A stretch of DNA of 64,000 nucleotides from Bifidobacterium breve (GTDB lineage Bacteria; Actinomycetota; Thermoleophilia; Solirubrobacterales; Solirubrobacteraceae): the NCBI GenBank assembly GCA_945878865.1, contig CAMCUD010000014.1:1-64000 (forward strand). Direction: 5' to 3'. The position numbers and the translations under genes are program-made. Under the pieces are notes generated by a model. The model saw nothing but the letters and a program-made list of their open reading frames with translations, was not told the origin of the DNA and made no database searches. Positions 28,670 to 36,755 of this stretch are shown piece by piece (positions within the stretch are counted from its first letter, which is position 1; every line of letters starts with the position of its first letter).

Positions 28670-29874
28670 AACAGCCTCGCCGTCACGCGGTCTCCCGGCT
28701 GCAGCGGCGCCTCGGTGCCCTCGGGAACGAGCGCGAGGGCATTGACGTCCACGAGCGACGAGAGCTGGTGCGAGCCCTGCACGCCGAGCACCTCGAGCTC
28801 CCACCCGCCCGCGCCCGCGGTGAGCCGACCGCGGGCGGCGTGCATCCGCGGCCCGGCGCCGCGCGCCTCGGTCGTCAGCGTCGCGGTCACCTCGCGGATC
28901 GGATCGGGCGCGCCCAGCATCCGCGCCACGGCCGGCACGGCGAGAAGGTGCGTGACCACGACCGACGCGACAGGGTTGCCGGGCAGGCCCAGCACGAGCG
29001 GACCGCCCTCGCGGTGCGCGGCCCATGCGGGCCCGCCGGGCTTGACGAGCACGCGGCCGAACAGCTCCTCGAACCCGTGCGTGGCGACCGCCGGGCGGAC
29101 GAGGTCGTGCGGGCCGACCGACGCGCCGCCGGTGACGAGCAGGAGGTCCGGCGCCTCGGCCAGCGCGAGATGCAGCGCGCGGTCGAGGTCCGCCGGGTCG
29201 TCGCGAGCGATGGCCGTCCACACGGTCTGGGCGCCGGCGCGGCCGAGGATGGCGGGCAGCGTCGTGGTGCTCGTCTCACGGACCCACCCGGCCGGCAGCG
29301 GGTCGCCCACGCCGGCGAGCTCGTCGCCCGTCGCGAGCACCGCCACCCGCGGCCGGCGTGCCGCGCGCACCATCGCCGCCCCGGCGCCGGCGAGCGGCGT
29401 CAGCGCCTCGGGGGTGACCGTCGTCCCCGCCGGGAGGATCGTCTCGCCGACCCGCCAGTCCTCGCCGGCCTGCCTGACGTCGTAGCCCTTCGGCACCGAC
29501 ACGGTGACCGTGACCGTGCCGTCGGCGGTGACCTCGGTGTCCTCCTGGCGGACCACGGCGTCGCTGCCGTCGGGCAGGAGGGCGCCCGTGGAGATGCGCG
29601 CCGCGTTGCCGATCGGCAGCACCCCCGGCATCGGCCGGCCCGCGCGCGACTCGCCCACGAGCGGCAGGGCCGCCGGCGGTGCGGCCGTGTCGGTGGAGCA
29701 GACCGCGTAGCCGTCCATCGCCGACTCGGCGGCCACCGGCCGGTCCTCGAGCGCGCGGACGTCCTCGGCCAGCACCCGGCCGACCGCGTCGGCCAGCGGC
29801 ACACCCTCGGCGGGAAGCGGCGGCGCGTGGGCCAGGACGGCATCGACGGCCGCGGCAAGGGAGACTCTGGTCAT
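28666..29874 (-). CDS. moeA: Molybdopterin molybdenumtransferase MoeA
   Basis: A 402-residue enzyme that inserts molybdate into adenylated molybdopterin. Motifs: EDRPVAAESAMDGYAV near residue 45, RISTGALLPDGSDAVVRQED, VAVLATGDELAG, LLLVTGGASVGPHD (molybdopterin-binding domain), KPGGPAWAAHREGGPLVLGL and PGNPVASVV. The ATG at 29874 and the divergent mobA ATG at 29873 share two bases, so upstream control must lie inside mobA. No clear Shine-Dalgarno precedes it. moaD follows with a GTGA overlap. Confidence 0.93.
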   Translation of the reverse strand: MTRVSLAAAVDAVLAHAPPLPAEGVPLADAVGRVLAEDVRALEDRPVAAESAMDGYAVCSTDTAAPPAALPLVGESRAGRPMPGVLPIGNAARISTGALLPDGSDAVVRQEDTEVTADGTVTVTVSVPKGYDVRQAGEDWRVGETILPAGTTVTPEALTPLAGAGAAMVRAARRPRVAVLATGDELAGVGDPLPAGWVRETSTTTLPAILGRAGAQTVWTAIARDDPADLDRALHLALAEAPDLLLVTGGASVGPHDLVRPAVATHGFEELFGRVLVKPGGPAWAAHREGGPLVLGLPGNPVASVVVTHLLAVPAVARMLGAPDPIREVTATLTTEARGAGPRMHAARGRLTAGAGGWELEVLGVQGSHQLSSLVDVNALALVPEGTEAPLQPGDRVTARLL

Positions 29875-30466
29875 GGACGAGATCGTGGGTGTCGTGCTGG
29901 CCGGGGGCAAGGGGCGGCGCCTGGGCGAGCCGAAGATGCACGCCGAGCTGGACGGAAGGCCGCTGCTGCAGATCGCCCTCGACCACGTCGCCGAGGCCGG
30001 GCTGCCGCCGGTGGTCGTGGCCAAGCCCGGGAGTGACCTGCCGCCCGTGTCATGTCCGGTCCTCCTCGAGCCCGAAGAGCCCGAGCACCCGCTGCTGGGA
30101 ATCGTCACCGCGCTGCAGGAGCTGCCCGACGCGCGCGGGATCGTGGTCCACGGCGGTGACCTGCCGTTCGTGCCGGCGGCGCTGCTGCGCGCGCTCGCCG
30201 AGGCGCCGGGGCCGCTCGTGCCCGTCGCCGCCGGCCGGCCGCAGCCGCTCGTCGCGCGCTACGACCGCGCGCAGCTGCCCGCGCTCGAGGAAGCGCTCGC
30301 CGACGACGCGTCGATCACCGCGACGGTGCGGGGCGTCGCGACCCTCGAGGGCGTCCGCCTCGCGACGCTCGACCCCACCGGGCACGCGTTCCTCAACGTC
30401 AACACGCCGGAGGACCTCCGCCGCGCCCGGGTGATCGCTCATGCGCTGTCCGAGCGCCGCCAGTGA
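29873..30466 (+). CDS. mobA: Molybdenum cofactor guanylyltransferase MobA-like
   Basis: A 197-residue nucleotidyltransferase: GVVLAGGKGRRLGEPKMHAE (the LAGG-x-S/G-x-R-x-G nucleotide loop), PLLQIALDHVAEAGLPPVVV, VVHGGDLPFVPAALL (metal-binding D) and a C-terminal FLNVNTPEDL block. It would convert molybdopterin to the guanine dinucleotide form, or the related CTP form. AGGGAG nine bases upstream supports the start. The start codon overlaps that of moeA; the 3' end overlaps moaC by 28 bases. Confidence 0.88.
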   Translation: MDEIVGVVLAGGKGRRLGEPKMHAELDGRPLLQIALDHVAEAGLPPVVVAKPGSDLPPVSCPVLLEPEEPEHPLLGIVTALQELPDARGIVVHGGDLPFVPAALLRALAEAPGPLVPVAAGRPQPLVARYDRAQLPALEEALADDASITATVRGVATLEGVRLATLDPTGHAFLNVNTPEDLRRARVIAHALSERRQ

Positions 30467-30930
30467 CCTGAGCGGCCCCCGCGCTTCTCCAGCAGGACGA
30501 CCTCGTCGACGACCGCCCCGCGCTCGACGCCCTTGACCATGTCGTAGACCGTGAGCGCGCCGACGCTCGCGCCGGTCATCGCCTCCATCTCCACGCCGGT
30601 GCGCCCGTAGCAGCGCGCCTCGCACGTCACGATGATCGCGCCGGCCGCCTCGTCGACCGCGACGTCGACGTCGACGCCCGTCAGACCGAGCGGGTGGCAC
30701 AGCGGGATGAGGTCGCCCGTCTTCTTCGCCGCGCTGATCGCCGCGATACGCGCGACGGCGGCGACGTCGCCCTTCGTCGCGTTGCCGGCCGCGACGAGGC
30801 TCGCAGTCTGCGGCGACACCCGCACGGTGGCGCGCGCGACGGCGGCGCGCTCGGTCTCCGGCTTGGCGCCGACGTCGACCATCCGGGCGGCGCCCTGGTC
30901 GTCGAGGTGGGTCAGCATCGGGTCGCTCAT
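30439..30930 (-). CDS. moaC: Cyclic pyranopterin monophosphate synthase MoaC
   Basis: A 163-residue protein with the full family pattern: LTHLDDQGAARMVDVGAKPE, GNATKGDVAAVARIAAISAA, KKTGDLIPLCHPL (active-site Lys and His), and GVEMEAMTGASVGALTVYDM followed by VKGVER. MoaC acts with MoaA to make cyclic pyranopterin. It is the last gene of the moaE-moaA-moaC operon, seven bases after moaA. Its last 28 bases are antisense to the end of mobA. Confidence 0.94.
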   Translation of the reverse strand: MSDPMLTHLDDQGAARMVDVGAKPETERAAVARATVRVSPQTASLVAAGNATKGDVAAVARIAAISAAKKTGDLIPLCHPLGLTGVDVDVAVDEAAGAIIVTCEARCYGRTGVEMEAMTGASVGALTVYDMVKGVERGAVVDEVVLLEKRGGRSGHWRRSDSA

Positions 30931-30937
30931 CGGCGCG

Positions 30938-31924
30938 TCACCCTCCGATCTGCGACATGGTCCGCGGCGGCGGGACAAACCCCGGCTCGCCGACATGGTG
31001 CTTGAGTTCCTTGCGCCAGACCGCGTCCTCGATGAGCTGCGCGAGCTCGGCGTCCGACGCGCCGGCGCGCATGGGCGCGCGCAGGTCCGTCTCGCGGCGG
31101 CTGAACAGGCAGGTGCGCAGCTCGCCCTCGGCGGTCAACCGCAGGCGGTTGCAGTCGCTGCAGAACGGCTCACTCACCGGGTTGATGAACCCGACGCTGC
31201 CGCGCCCGTCGGCGAAAGCGCACACCTTCGCGGTGCCGTGCTCGGGGCGGACGGCGTCGGTCAGCGGGAAGACCTCGTCGATCATCGCGCGGATCTCCTC
31301 ACCCGTGAGCACGTCCTCCGGCCGCCAGCTCCGATCCCCGTCGAGGGGCATGAACTCGATGAAACGCACCTCGTAGGGCTCGCGGCGCGCGAGCTCGGCG
31401 AAGTCGATGACCTCGGCCTCGGTCACCCCGCGCAGCGCGACGCAGTTGACCTTGATCTTCCCCACGCCCGGTTGCGCGCCGAGCGTCCGCAGCCCCCGCA
31501 GCACGCGGTCGAGCTCGTCGCGGCGCGTGAGCTGGTGGAAGCGCTCGTGCTCGAGGCTGTCGAGGCTGACGTTGAAGCGGTCGATCCCGGCCGCGACGAG
31601 CGCGGCGGCGTCGCGCTCGAGCAGGACGCCGTTCGTCGTCACCGAGAGGTCCTCGATGCCGTCGATGCCGGAGAGCATCGACGCGAGCACCGGGAAGTCC
31701 TTGCGCACGAGCGGCTCGCCGCCGGTCAGGCGCACGGTCCTGACCCCGAGCCCGACGAAGACCCGCACGAGCCGCTCGATCTCCTCGAAGCTCAGGATCT
31801 CGCTGCGGTCGAGCCACGGCAGCCCGTCGGCGGGCATGCAGTAGGTGCACCGCAGGTTGCAGCGGTCGACGACGCTGACCCGCAGGTCGTCGATCGTCCG
31901 GCCGTGCGCGTCGGCGAGGCTCAT
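30938..31924 (-). CDS. moaA: GTP 3',8-cyclase MoaA (radical SAM)
   Basis: A 328-residue radical-SAM enzyme: DRCNLRCTYCMP (SAM cluster Cys at 22, 26 and 29), VRTVRLTGGEPLVRKD (GGEP), VSLDSLEHERFHQLTRRDEL, the C-terminal auxiliary cluster PFCSDCNRLRLTAEGELRTC, and the Gly-Gly terminus (SQIGG) required for activity. It catalyses the first step of molybdenum cofactor synthesis. The ATG overlaps the moaE stop as ATGA. Confidence 0.96.
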   Translation of the reverse strand: MSLADAHGRTIDDLRVSVVDRCNLRCTYCMPADGLPWLDRSEILSFEEIERLVRVFVGLGVRTVRLTGGEPLVRKDFPVLASMLSGIDGIEDLSVTTNGVLLERDAAALVAAGIDRFNVSLDSLEHERFHQLTRRDELDRVLRGLRTLGAQPGVGKIKVNCVALRGVTEAEVIDFAELARREPYEVRFIEFMPLDGDRSWRPEDVLTGEEIRAMIDEVFPLTDAVRPEHGTAKVCAFADGRGSVGFINPVSEPFCSDCNRLRLTAEGELRTCLFSRRETDLRAPMRAGASDAELAQLIEDAVWRKELKHHVGEPGFVPPPRTMSQIGG

Positions 31925-32334
31925 GAGGGGACGGTGCCCTCGACGTCGACGTAGGCGCCGTCGCGCTCCTCGCGCTTCCAGATCGGCACGCGCGCCTTGA
32001 GCTCGTCGATGATTTCGCGGGCGCCCTCGAACGCCTCGGGCCGGTGTCCGGCCGAGACCGCGACCACGACGCTGGGCTCGGAGAGCGCGACCGTGCCGGT
32101 GCGGTGCTCGACCGCGACGGCGGTCAGCCCGTGGCGACGCTGGGCGTCGAGCGCGATCTCGCGGATCGTCTTCTCCGCCATCTCGCCGTAGGCCTCGTAG
32201 TCGAGCGACGGCACCTCGCGGGTGACGCCGCTGAAGGTGATGACCGCGCCTGCGCGCGGGTCCGTCACGCGCGCCGTGATCGCCCCAGGGTCGAGTTCTT
32301 CGTCGCGGATCGCGACGTGCGGCGCTCGCTCCAT
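31921..32334 (-). CDS. moaE: Molybdopterin synthase large subunit MoaE
   Basis: A 137-residue protein: GAVITFSGVTRE, LDYEAYGEMAEKTIREIALD, VAVEHRTGTVALSEPSVVVA, HRPEAFEGAREIIDELKARV and PIWKRE (active-site Lys). It forms the synthase with MoaD. First gene of a three-gene operon. The ATG at 32334 is preceded by TACCCT (32341-32346) at a distance of six bases and no Shine-Dalgarno, fitting leaderless expression. Confidence 0.94.
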   Translation of the reverse strand: MERAPHVAIRDEELDPGAITARVTDPRAGAVITFSGVTREVPSLDYEAYGEMAEKTIREIALDAQRRHGLTAVAVEHRTGTVALSEPSVVVAVSAGHRPEAFEGAREIIDELKARVPIWKREERDGAYVDVEGTVPS

Positions 32335-32393
32335 GGCCGAAGGGTACCCGCGGAGCGCCAGCTGACGCCTGGGCTCCCGCCACACCCGCGCCC

Positions 32394-32449
32394 CGAGCCG
32401 CCGTGGCGACTTCTGCACGTTGACGATGCATATCGCGCCACGGCGCTCG
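32394..32449. other. Long imperfect stem-loop between moaE and the FAD oxidase
   Basis: Left arm 32394-32409 and right arm 32433-32449 can pair over 14 base pairs with a one-base and a two-base bulge around a 23-base loop. It lies in the 159-base divergent intergenic region, upstream of both predicted -10 boxes, so an operator or a small RNA is possible; a terminator role is unlikely from position. Confidence 0.35.
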
Positions 32450-32493
32450 GCGAACCGGCCAGCCGCCGCCTGCCCCGCCCGTACGATCCGCGC

Positions 32494-33924
32494 ATGACGC
32501 AGACGCGCAGGCAGTTCGTCCAACGCTCGGCGGCCGGCGCGCTCGCCCTCTCCCTCGGCCCGCTCGCCGCCCAGACCACCGCCGCAAGCCGCCTCACCCC
32601 CGCGCAGGTCAGCGCCCTGAAGAAGGTCGTGCGCGGCCGCGTCTACACGCCGGGCAGCAGCGGGTACACGTCGGCCGCGCGCCTGTGGAACACGCGGTAC
32701 AACGGCATCCAGCCGCCCGCGGTCGTCGAGGTCGCCAACGCCACCGACGTCCAGGCGGTCGTGCAATGGGCGGGCCGGTACGACATCCCGCTCGTCCCGC
32801 GCTCGGGCGGCAACGCGTACAACGGCGCGTCGACGAGCAGCAGCGGCGTCGTCGTGGACGTCGGCGCGCTGAACCGCATCGCGGTCAGCGGCGGCACCGC
32901 CACGGTCGGCCCCGGCGCGCGCCTGCTCGACGTCTACGCGACCCTGGCGAACAAGGGCGCGTCGATCCCCGCAGGCTCGTGCCCGAACGTCGCGCTCGGC
33001 GGCCACGCGCTCGGCGGTGGGATGGGCCTGGCCGGCCGCGGGCAGGGCCTCGCGCTCGACCACATCCGCTCGATCACGGCGGTCACCGCCGACGGGAAGA
33101 TCCGGACGTGCACGTCCTCGCAGAACAGCGACCTCTTCTGGGCGCTGCGCGGCGGGGGCGGCAGCTTCGCGCTCGTCACGTCCTTCACCCTCAGGACGTT
33201 CGCGGTGCGCAGCGCCGCGTGGTTCCGCATCTTCTACCCCGCGGGCGCGCGGGCCGAGGCGCTCGGCGCGTTCGACGACCTCTTCCCCGGCGGGCCGAGC
33301 CCGCTCACCGGCATCTGCACGCTGACGAACTCCGGCGCCGTCATCCAGGGTCAGTACCTCGGCGCGCAGGCGAACCTTGAGAAGCTCATCGCCCCGCTGC
33401 GCGGGCTGCCGGGGGCACGCGCGGAGGTCGGCACCATGAGCTACTTCCAGCTCATGCGGATGTGGGCGGCGTGCGCGGAGGGTGCGAGCAACCAGCAGTG
33501 CATCGACATCGCGCCGCAGTCCTTCGACGCGTCCTCGATCTACGTGTCGAAGAAGCTCAGCACCGCCGCGCGCAGCGCGTTCGTCTCCGCGGCGAACACG
33601 GGTGCGACGCTCGTGTGCGACAGCTACGGCGGCAAGATCAACGACGTCTCGCCGAAGGCCACCGCGTTCGTGCACCGCGGCGCGCGCTTCAGCGTGCAGA
33701 TCGTCTCCTACGCCCCGATCGGCACCGCGACGAGCCGGGTCAACAGCGCCCGCGCGAAGATCGCGAAGTACGGCAACGGGCAGGCGTACCAGAACTACAG
33801 CGACCTCGATCTGAAGAGCCCGCTCCAGGACTACTACGGGTCCAACCTCGCGCGCCTGCGCTCCATCAAGGGCGACATCGACCCGGACAACCGGTTCGCG
33901 ATCACGCAGGGGATCCGCGCCTGA
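32494..33924 (+). CDS. Tat-exported FAD-binding oxidoreductase (berberine-bridge-enzyme-like)
   Basis: A 476-residue flavoprotein. Twin-arginine signal (TRRQFVQRSAAGALALSLGP), then an FAD_binding_4 domain: AVVEVANATDVQAVVQWAGR, IPLVPRSGGNAYNGASTSSS, VDVGALNRIAVSGGTATVGP, SCPNVALGGHALGGGMG, and a C-terminal BBE tail (YYGSNLARLRSIKGDIDPDN). At the usual covalent-FAD histidine (RSGGH) there is Asn at about residue 107. Substrate unknown; relatives oxidise sugars or phenolics. TACGAT six bases before the ATG suggests leaderless expression. It overlaps the convergent TetR gene by 23 bases. Confidence 0.85.
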   Translation: MTQTRRQFVQRSAAGALALSLGPLAAQTTAASRLTPAQVSALKKVVRGRVYTPGSSGYTSAARLWNTRYNGIQPPAVVEVANATDVQAVVQWAGRYDIPLVPRSGGNAYNGASTSSSGVVVDVGALNRIAVSGGTATVGPGARLLDVYATLANKGASIPAGSCPNVALGGHALGGGMGLAGRGQGLALDHIRSITAVTADGKIRTCTSSQNSDLFWALRGGGGSFALVTSFTLRTFAVRSAAWFRIFYPAGARAEALGAFDDLFPGGPSPLTGICTLTNSGAVIQGQYLGAQANLEKLIAPLRGLPGARAEVGTMSYFQLMRMWAACAEGASNQQCIDIAPQSFDASSIYVSKKLSTAARSAFVSAANTGATLVCDSYGGKINDVSPKATAFVHRGARFSVQIVSYAPIGTATSRVNSARAKIAKYGNGQAYQNYSDLDLKSPLQDYYGSNLARLRSIKGDIDPDNRFAITQGIRA

Positions 33925-34519
33925 GCGCGGCCAGGCCGCTCTCCAGGAACGCGAAGCCCTCGTCGAGGACGGCGACGGCCTCGTCGGTGGGCAGCGGGTC
34001 CGCCGGGTCCGCCGGCTTCATCGCGTCGAGCGCGGCGGACGCCGCGGCGGCGACCATCCGCGGCCGCAGCCCGTCAGGCGTGTCGCCGAGATCCTCGGCG
34101 ATCCCCTCGGCGAGGACCTCCTCGAACTGGCGCATGACGTCGGCCTCCCGCGCCCGCAGGGACGGCGAGTCGGCGAGGACGCGGTCACGGCAGACGTCGC
34201 GATCGGCGGCGTCGCGTTCGTGGTGGCCCTCGTCGAGGATCCACGCCCGGAGCGCCGCCAGCGTCGAGACGCCTTCCCCGCGGTCACGGACCGCGCTGGC
34301 GAAGCTCTCCAGCGACGCCGCGACGTCGTAGAAGACGACGTCCTCCTTCGAGGGGAAGTAGCCGAAGAACGTCCGCGGCGCGATGTCCGCGGCCTCGGCG
34401 ATCTGCGCGATCGTCGTCGCCTCAAACCCCTGGCGCGCGAACAGGTCGAGCGCCGCATCGATGATCGCATCGCGCGTCTGCTGCTTCTTGCGCTCGCGAA
34501 GCCCTCCCGCCTCAGCCAT
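33902..34519 (-). CDS. TetR-family transcriptional regulator (beside MMPL exporter)
   Basis: A 205-residue protein: QQTRDAIIDAALDLFARQGF, the helix-turn-helix TTIAQIAEAADIAPRTFFGY with FPSKEDVV, and a ligand domain of the common actinobacterial TetR type. It is divergent from the MMPL transporter, so exporter control is likely. A palindrome GACAC-A-GTGTC (34522-34532) sits two bases beyond its start codon. Confidence 0.88.
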   Translation of the reverse strand: MAEAGGLRERKKQQTRDAIIDAALDLFARQGFEATTIAQIAEAADIAPRTFFGYFPSKEDVVFYDVAASLESFASAVRDRGEGVSTLAALRAWILDEGHHERDAADRDVCRDRVLADSPSLRAREADVMRQFEEVLAEGIAEDLGDTPDGLRPRMVAAAASAALDAMKPADPADPLPTDEAVAVLDEGFAFLESGLAALRRGSPA

Positions 34520-34521
34520 CC

Positions 34522-34532
34522 GACACAGTGTC
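34522..34532. promoter_or_regulatory. Candidate TetR operator
   Basis: GACACAGTGTC, an 11-base perfect palindrome immediately upstream of the TetR start and 54 bases before the MMPL gene. Short for a TetR site; further flanking symmetry is weak. Confidence 0.35.
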
Positions 34533-34586
34533 CCACGCGATGACGACGCGTCGCAACGGTCGACGGCGTGCGAATCTGTCTCACGC

Positions 34587-36743
34587 ATGGCCCATCTGCT
34601 CGCCGCCTACGCTGCCTCGGTCGCGGCCCGCTGGAAGCGCGCGCTCCCGCTCGCGCTGCTGGTCGTCGTCGGCATCGGCGTGCTCGCGGGCACGGTCGGC
34701 GGGAAGTTCGTCGACAAGTTCTCCGCGCCCGGGACGGAGTCGCAGCAGGCGCTCGACCTGCTCAAGGCGCGGTTCCCCGCCCAGTCGGGAGATGACGCGA
34801 CGCTCGTGTTCTTCACCGACGACGGGAGGCTCACGACGCCCGCACGCGAGGCCGCCGTGAAGAAGGTCCTGGATCAGGTCGAGGGTCAGCCGCACGTCAC
34901 GGGCGTCAGTGACCCGTTCGCATCGGCCCGCAGCGGACAGGTGTCCCGGGACGGCACGATCGCGTTCGCCCGGGTGCAGTACGACCAGCCCGCGCAGGAC
35001 CTCGGCGAGGAGGCGGGCGACCGGCTCGCGGAGGCCTCGAAGCTCGCAGAGGGCAGCGGCGTGCAGGTCGCGCGCAACGGCCAGGTTGTCGACGTCGCCG
35101 AACAGCGGACGGCGCCGGTGGGCGAGCTCATCGGCATCGCCGTGGCGATCGTGGTGCTCACGATCGTGTTCCGCTCGGCCGCCGCGATGGCGCTCACACT
35201 CGTCAGCGCGCTGCTCTCCATCGCCGTGGGGATGATGTTCGTGACCATCGGGGCGCGATGGATCGACTTCCCGTCATTCGCGCCGACGCTCGCGGTGATG
35301 CTCGGGCTCGGCGCGGGCATCGACTACGCACTGCTCATCGTCGGGCGCTACCGCGAGCAGCTCGCCGCGGGGGATTCCGTACCCCACGCCGCGCGGGTGG
35401 CCAACGCGACCGCCGGCACCTCGGTAATCGCGGCGGGGCTCATCGTGGTCGTCGCGATCAGCGGTCTCCTGGTGACGGGCGTGCCGTTCCTCGGCCGCAT
35501 GGGCATCGCGACCGCGATCGTCGTCGCGACGGTGGCTGTCGGCGCCGTCGCGCTCCTGCCGATCTTCATGGGCGCGTTCGCCAAGCGCCTGCGGCCGAAG
35601 GACGACCGGACGCTCACGCCGGCCGCGGGCGACCGATGGTGGGACGAGAAGGTCACGGGCCGGCCCTGGCTGGCGGCGACGCTCGGGCTCGTCGCGCTCG
35701 TCGTCCTGGCGTCGCCGTTCCTGGCCCTGCGCCTCGGCCAGCCCGACGACGGCAACGACGCCAAGGGCACGACCACGCGGATCGCCTACGACAAACTCGC
35801 CGAGGGGTTCGGCGCCGGCTTCAACGGCCCGCTCCTCATCGCTGTCTCACTTCCCGCGGGCGGCGGCGCGCAGCAGCTCGACCGACTCCAGGCCGCGATC
35901 GCGAAGGACCCCGATGTCGCGTCAGCGGCGCCGCCCGTCGTCAACGACGCGAAGGACGCCGCCACGATCGCGGTCATCCCGAAGTCCTCGCCGCAGGACG
36001 CGAAGACCTCGGACCTCGTCGCCCGCCTGCGTGACGACGTCATCCCGCCGATCGTCGCGGGGACCGACGTGCGCGCCTACGTCGGCGGCGCGACCGCGAC
36101 GTTCGGCGACCTCTCGGAGAAGATCGCGAGCCGGCTGCCGTGGTTCATCGCGGTGGTCGTCGGTCTCTCGGTGATCCTGCTGACGATGGTGTTCCGCTCG
36201 ATCCCGGTCGCGATCGTCAGCGCGATCTTCAACCTGCTGTCGATCCTCGCCGCCTACGGCGTGGTCGTCGCGGTGTTCCAGTGGGGCTGGGGCTCGTCGC
36301 TGCTGGGCGTCGACGGCAAGGTGCCGATCGTGAGCTTCGTCCCGCTGTTCATGTTCGCCGTGCTGTTCGGGCTGAGCATGGACTACAACGTCTTCCTGCT
36401 CTCGCGGGTCCGCGAGGAGTACCTCCGCGGGACGGGCGCGCGCGAGAGCGTCGTCCGCGGGTTGTCGCAGGTGGCGCGGATCATCCTCGGCGCCGGCGTG
36501 ATCATGACCGCCGTCTTCCTGGGCTTCGTCACCGACCCCGATGTCATCGTCAAGACGATCGGGCTCGGCCTCGCGGTCTCGATCCTCATCGACGTCACGC
36601 TCGTGCGAATGGTCGTTGCGCCGGCGGTGATGACGCTGCTGGGCGAGCGCGCGTGGTGGCTGCCGGGCTGGCTGGACCGTGTGCTCCCCGAGATCTCGTT
36701 CGAGGGGCATGAGGAGGACCGCGGCGTCGAAGCCGCGGTCTGA
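34587..36743 (+). CDS. MMPL-family RND transporter
   Basis: A 718-residue inner-membrane exporter with the two-fold RND layout: one N-terminal helix, an extracytoplasmic domain (about residues 35-165), five or six helices including GLGAGIDYALLIVGRYREQL (conserved acidic residue in the proton path), a second external domain, then a second helix bundle with FGLSMDYNVFLLSRVREEYL. Family members export lipids or drugs. MAHLLAAYAAS at 34587 is chosen over the upstream open frame, which is antisense to the TetR gene. The divergent TetR is the probable regulator. Confidence 0.9.
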   Translation: MAHLLAAYAASVAARWKRALPLALLVVVGIGVLAGTVGGKFVDKFSAPGTESQQALDLLKARFPAQSGDDATLVFFTDDGRLTTPAREAAVKKVLDQVEGQPHVTGVSDPFASARSGQVSRDGTIAFARVQYDQPAQDLGEEAGDRLAEASKLAEGSGVQVARNGQVVDVAEQRTAPVGELIGIAVAIVVLTIVFRSAAAMALTLVSALLSIAVGMMFVTIGARWIDFPSFAPTLAVMLGLGAGIDYALLIVGRYREQLAAGDSVPHAARVANATAGTSVIAAGLIVVVAISGLLVTGVPFLGRMGIATAIVVATVAVGAVALLPIFMGAFAKRLRPKDDRTLTPAAGDRWWDEKVTGRPWLAATLGLVALVVLASPFLALRLGQPDDGNDAKGTTTRIAYDKLAEGFGAGFNGPLLIAVSLPAGGGAQQLDRLQAAIAKDPDVASAAPPVVNDAKDAATIAVIPKSSPQDAKTSDLVARLRDDVIPPIVAGTDVRAYVGGATATFGDLSEKIASRLPWFIAVVVGLSVILLTMVFRSIPVAIVSAIFNLLSILAAYGVVVAVFQWGWGSSLLGVDGKVPIVSFVPLFMFAVLFGLSMDYNVFLLSRVREEYLRGTGARESVVRGLSQVARIILGAGVIMTAVFLGFVTDPDVIVKTIGLGLAVSILIDVTLVRMVVAPAVMTLLGERAWWLPGWLDRVLPEISFEGHEEDRGVEAAV

Positions 36744-36755
36744 CGGGTCACGCGG

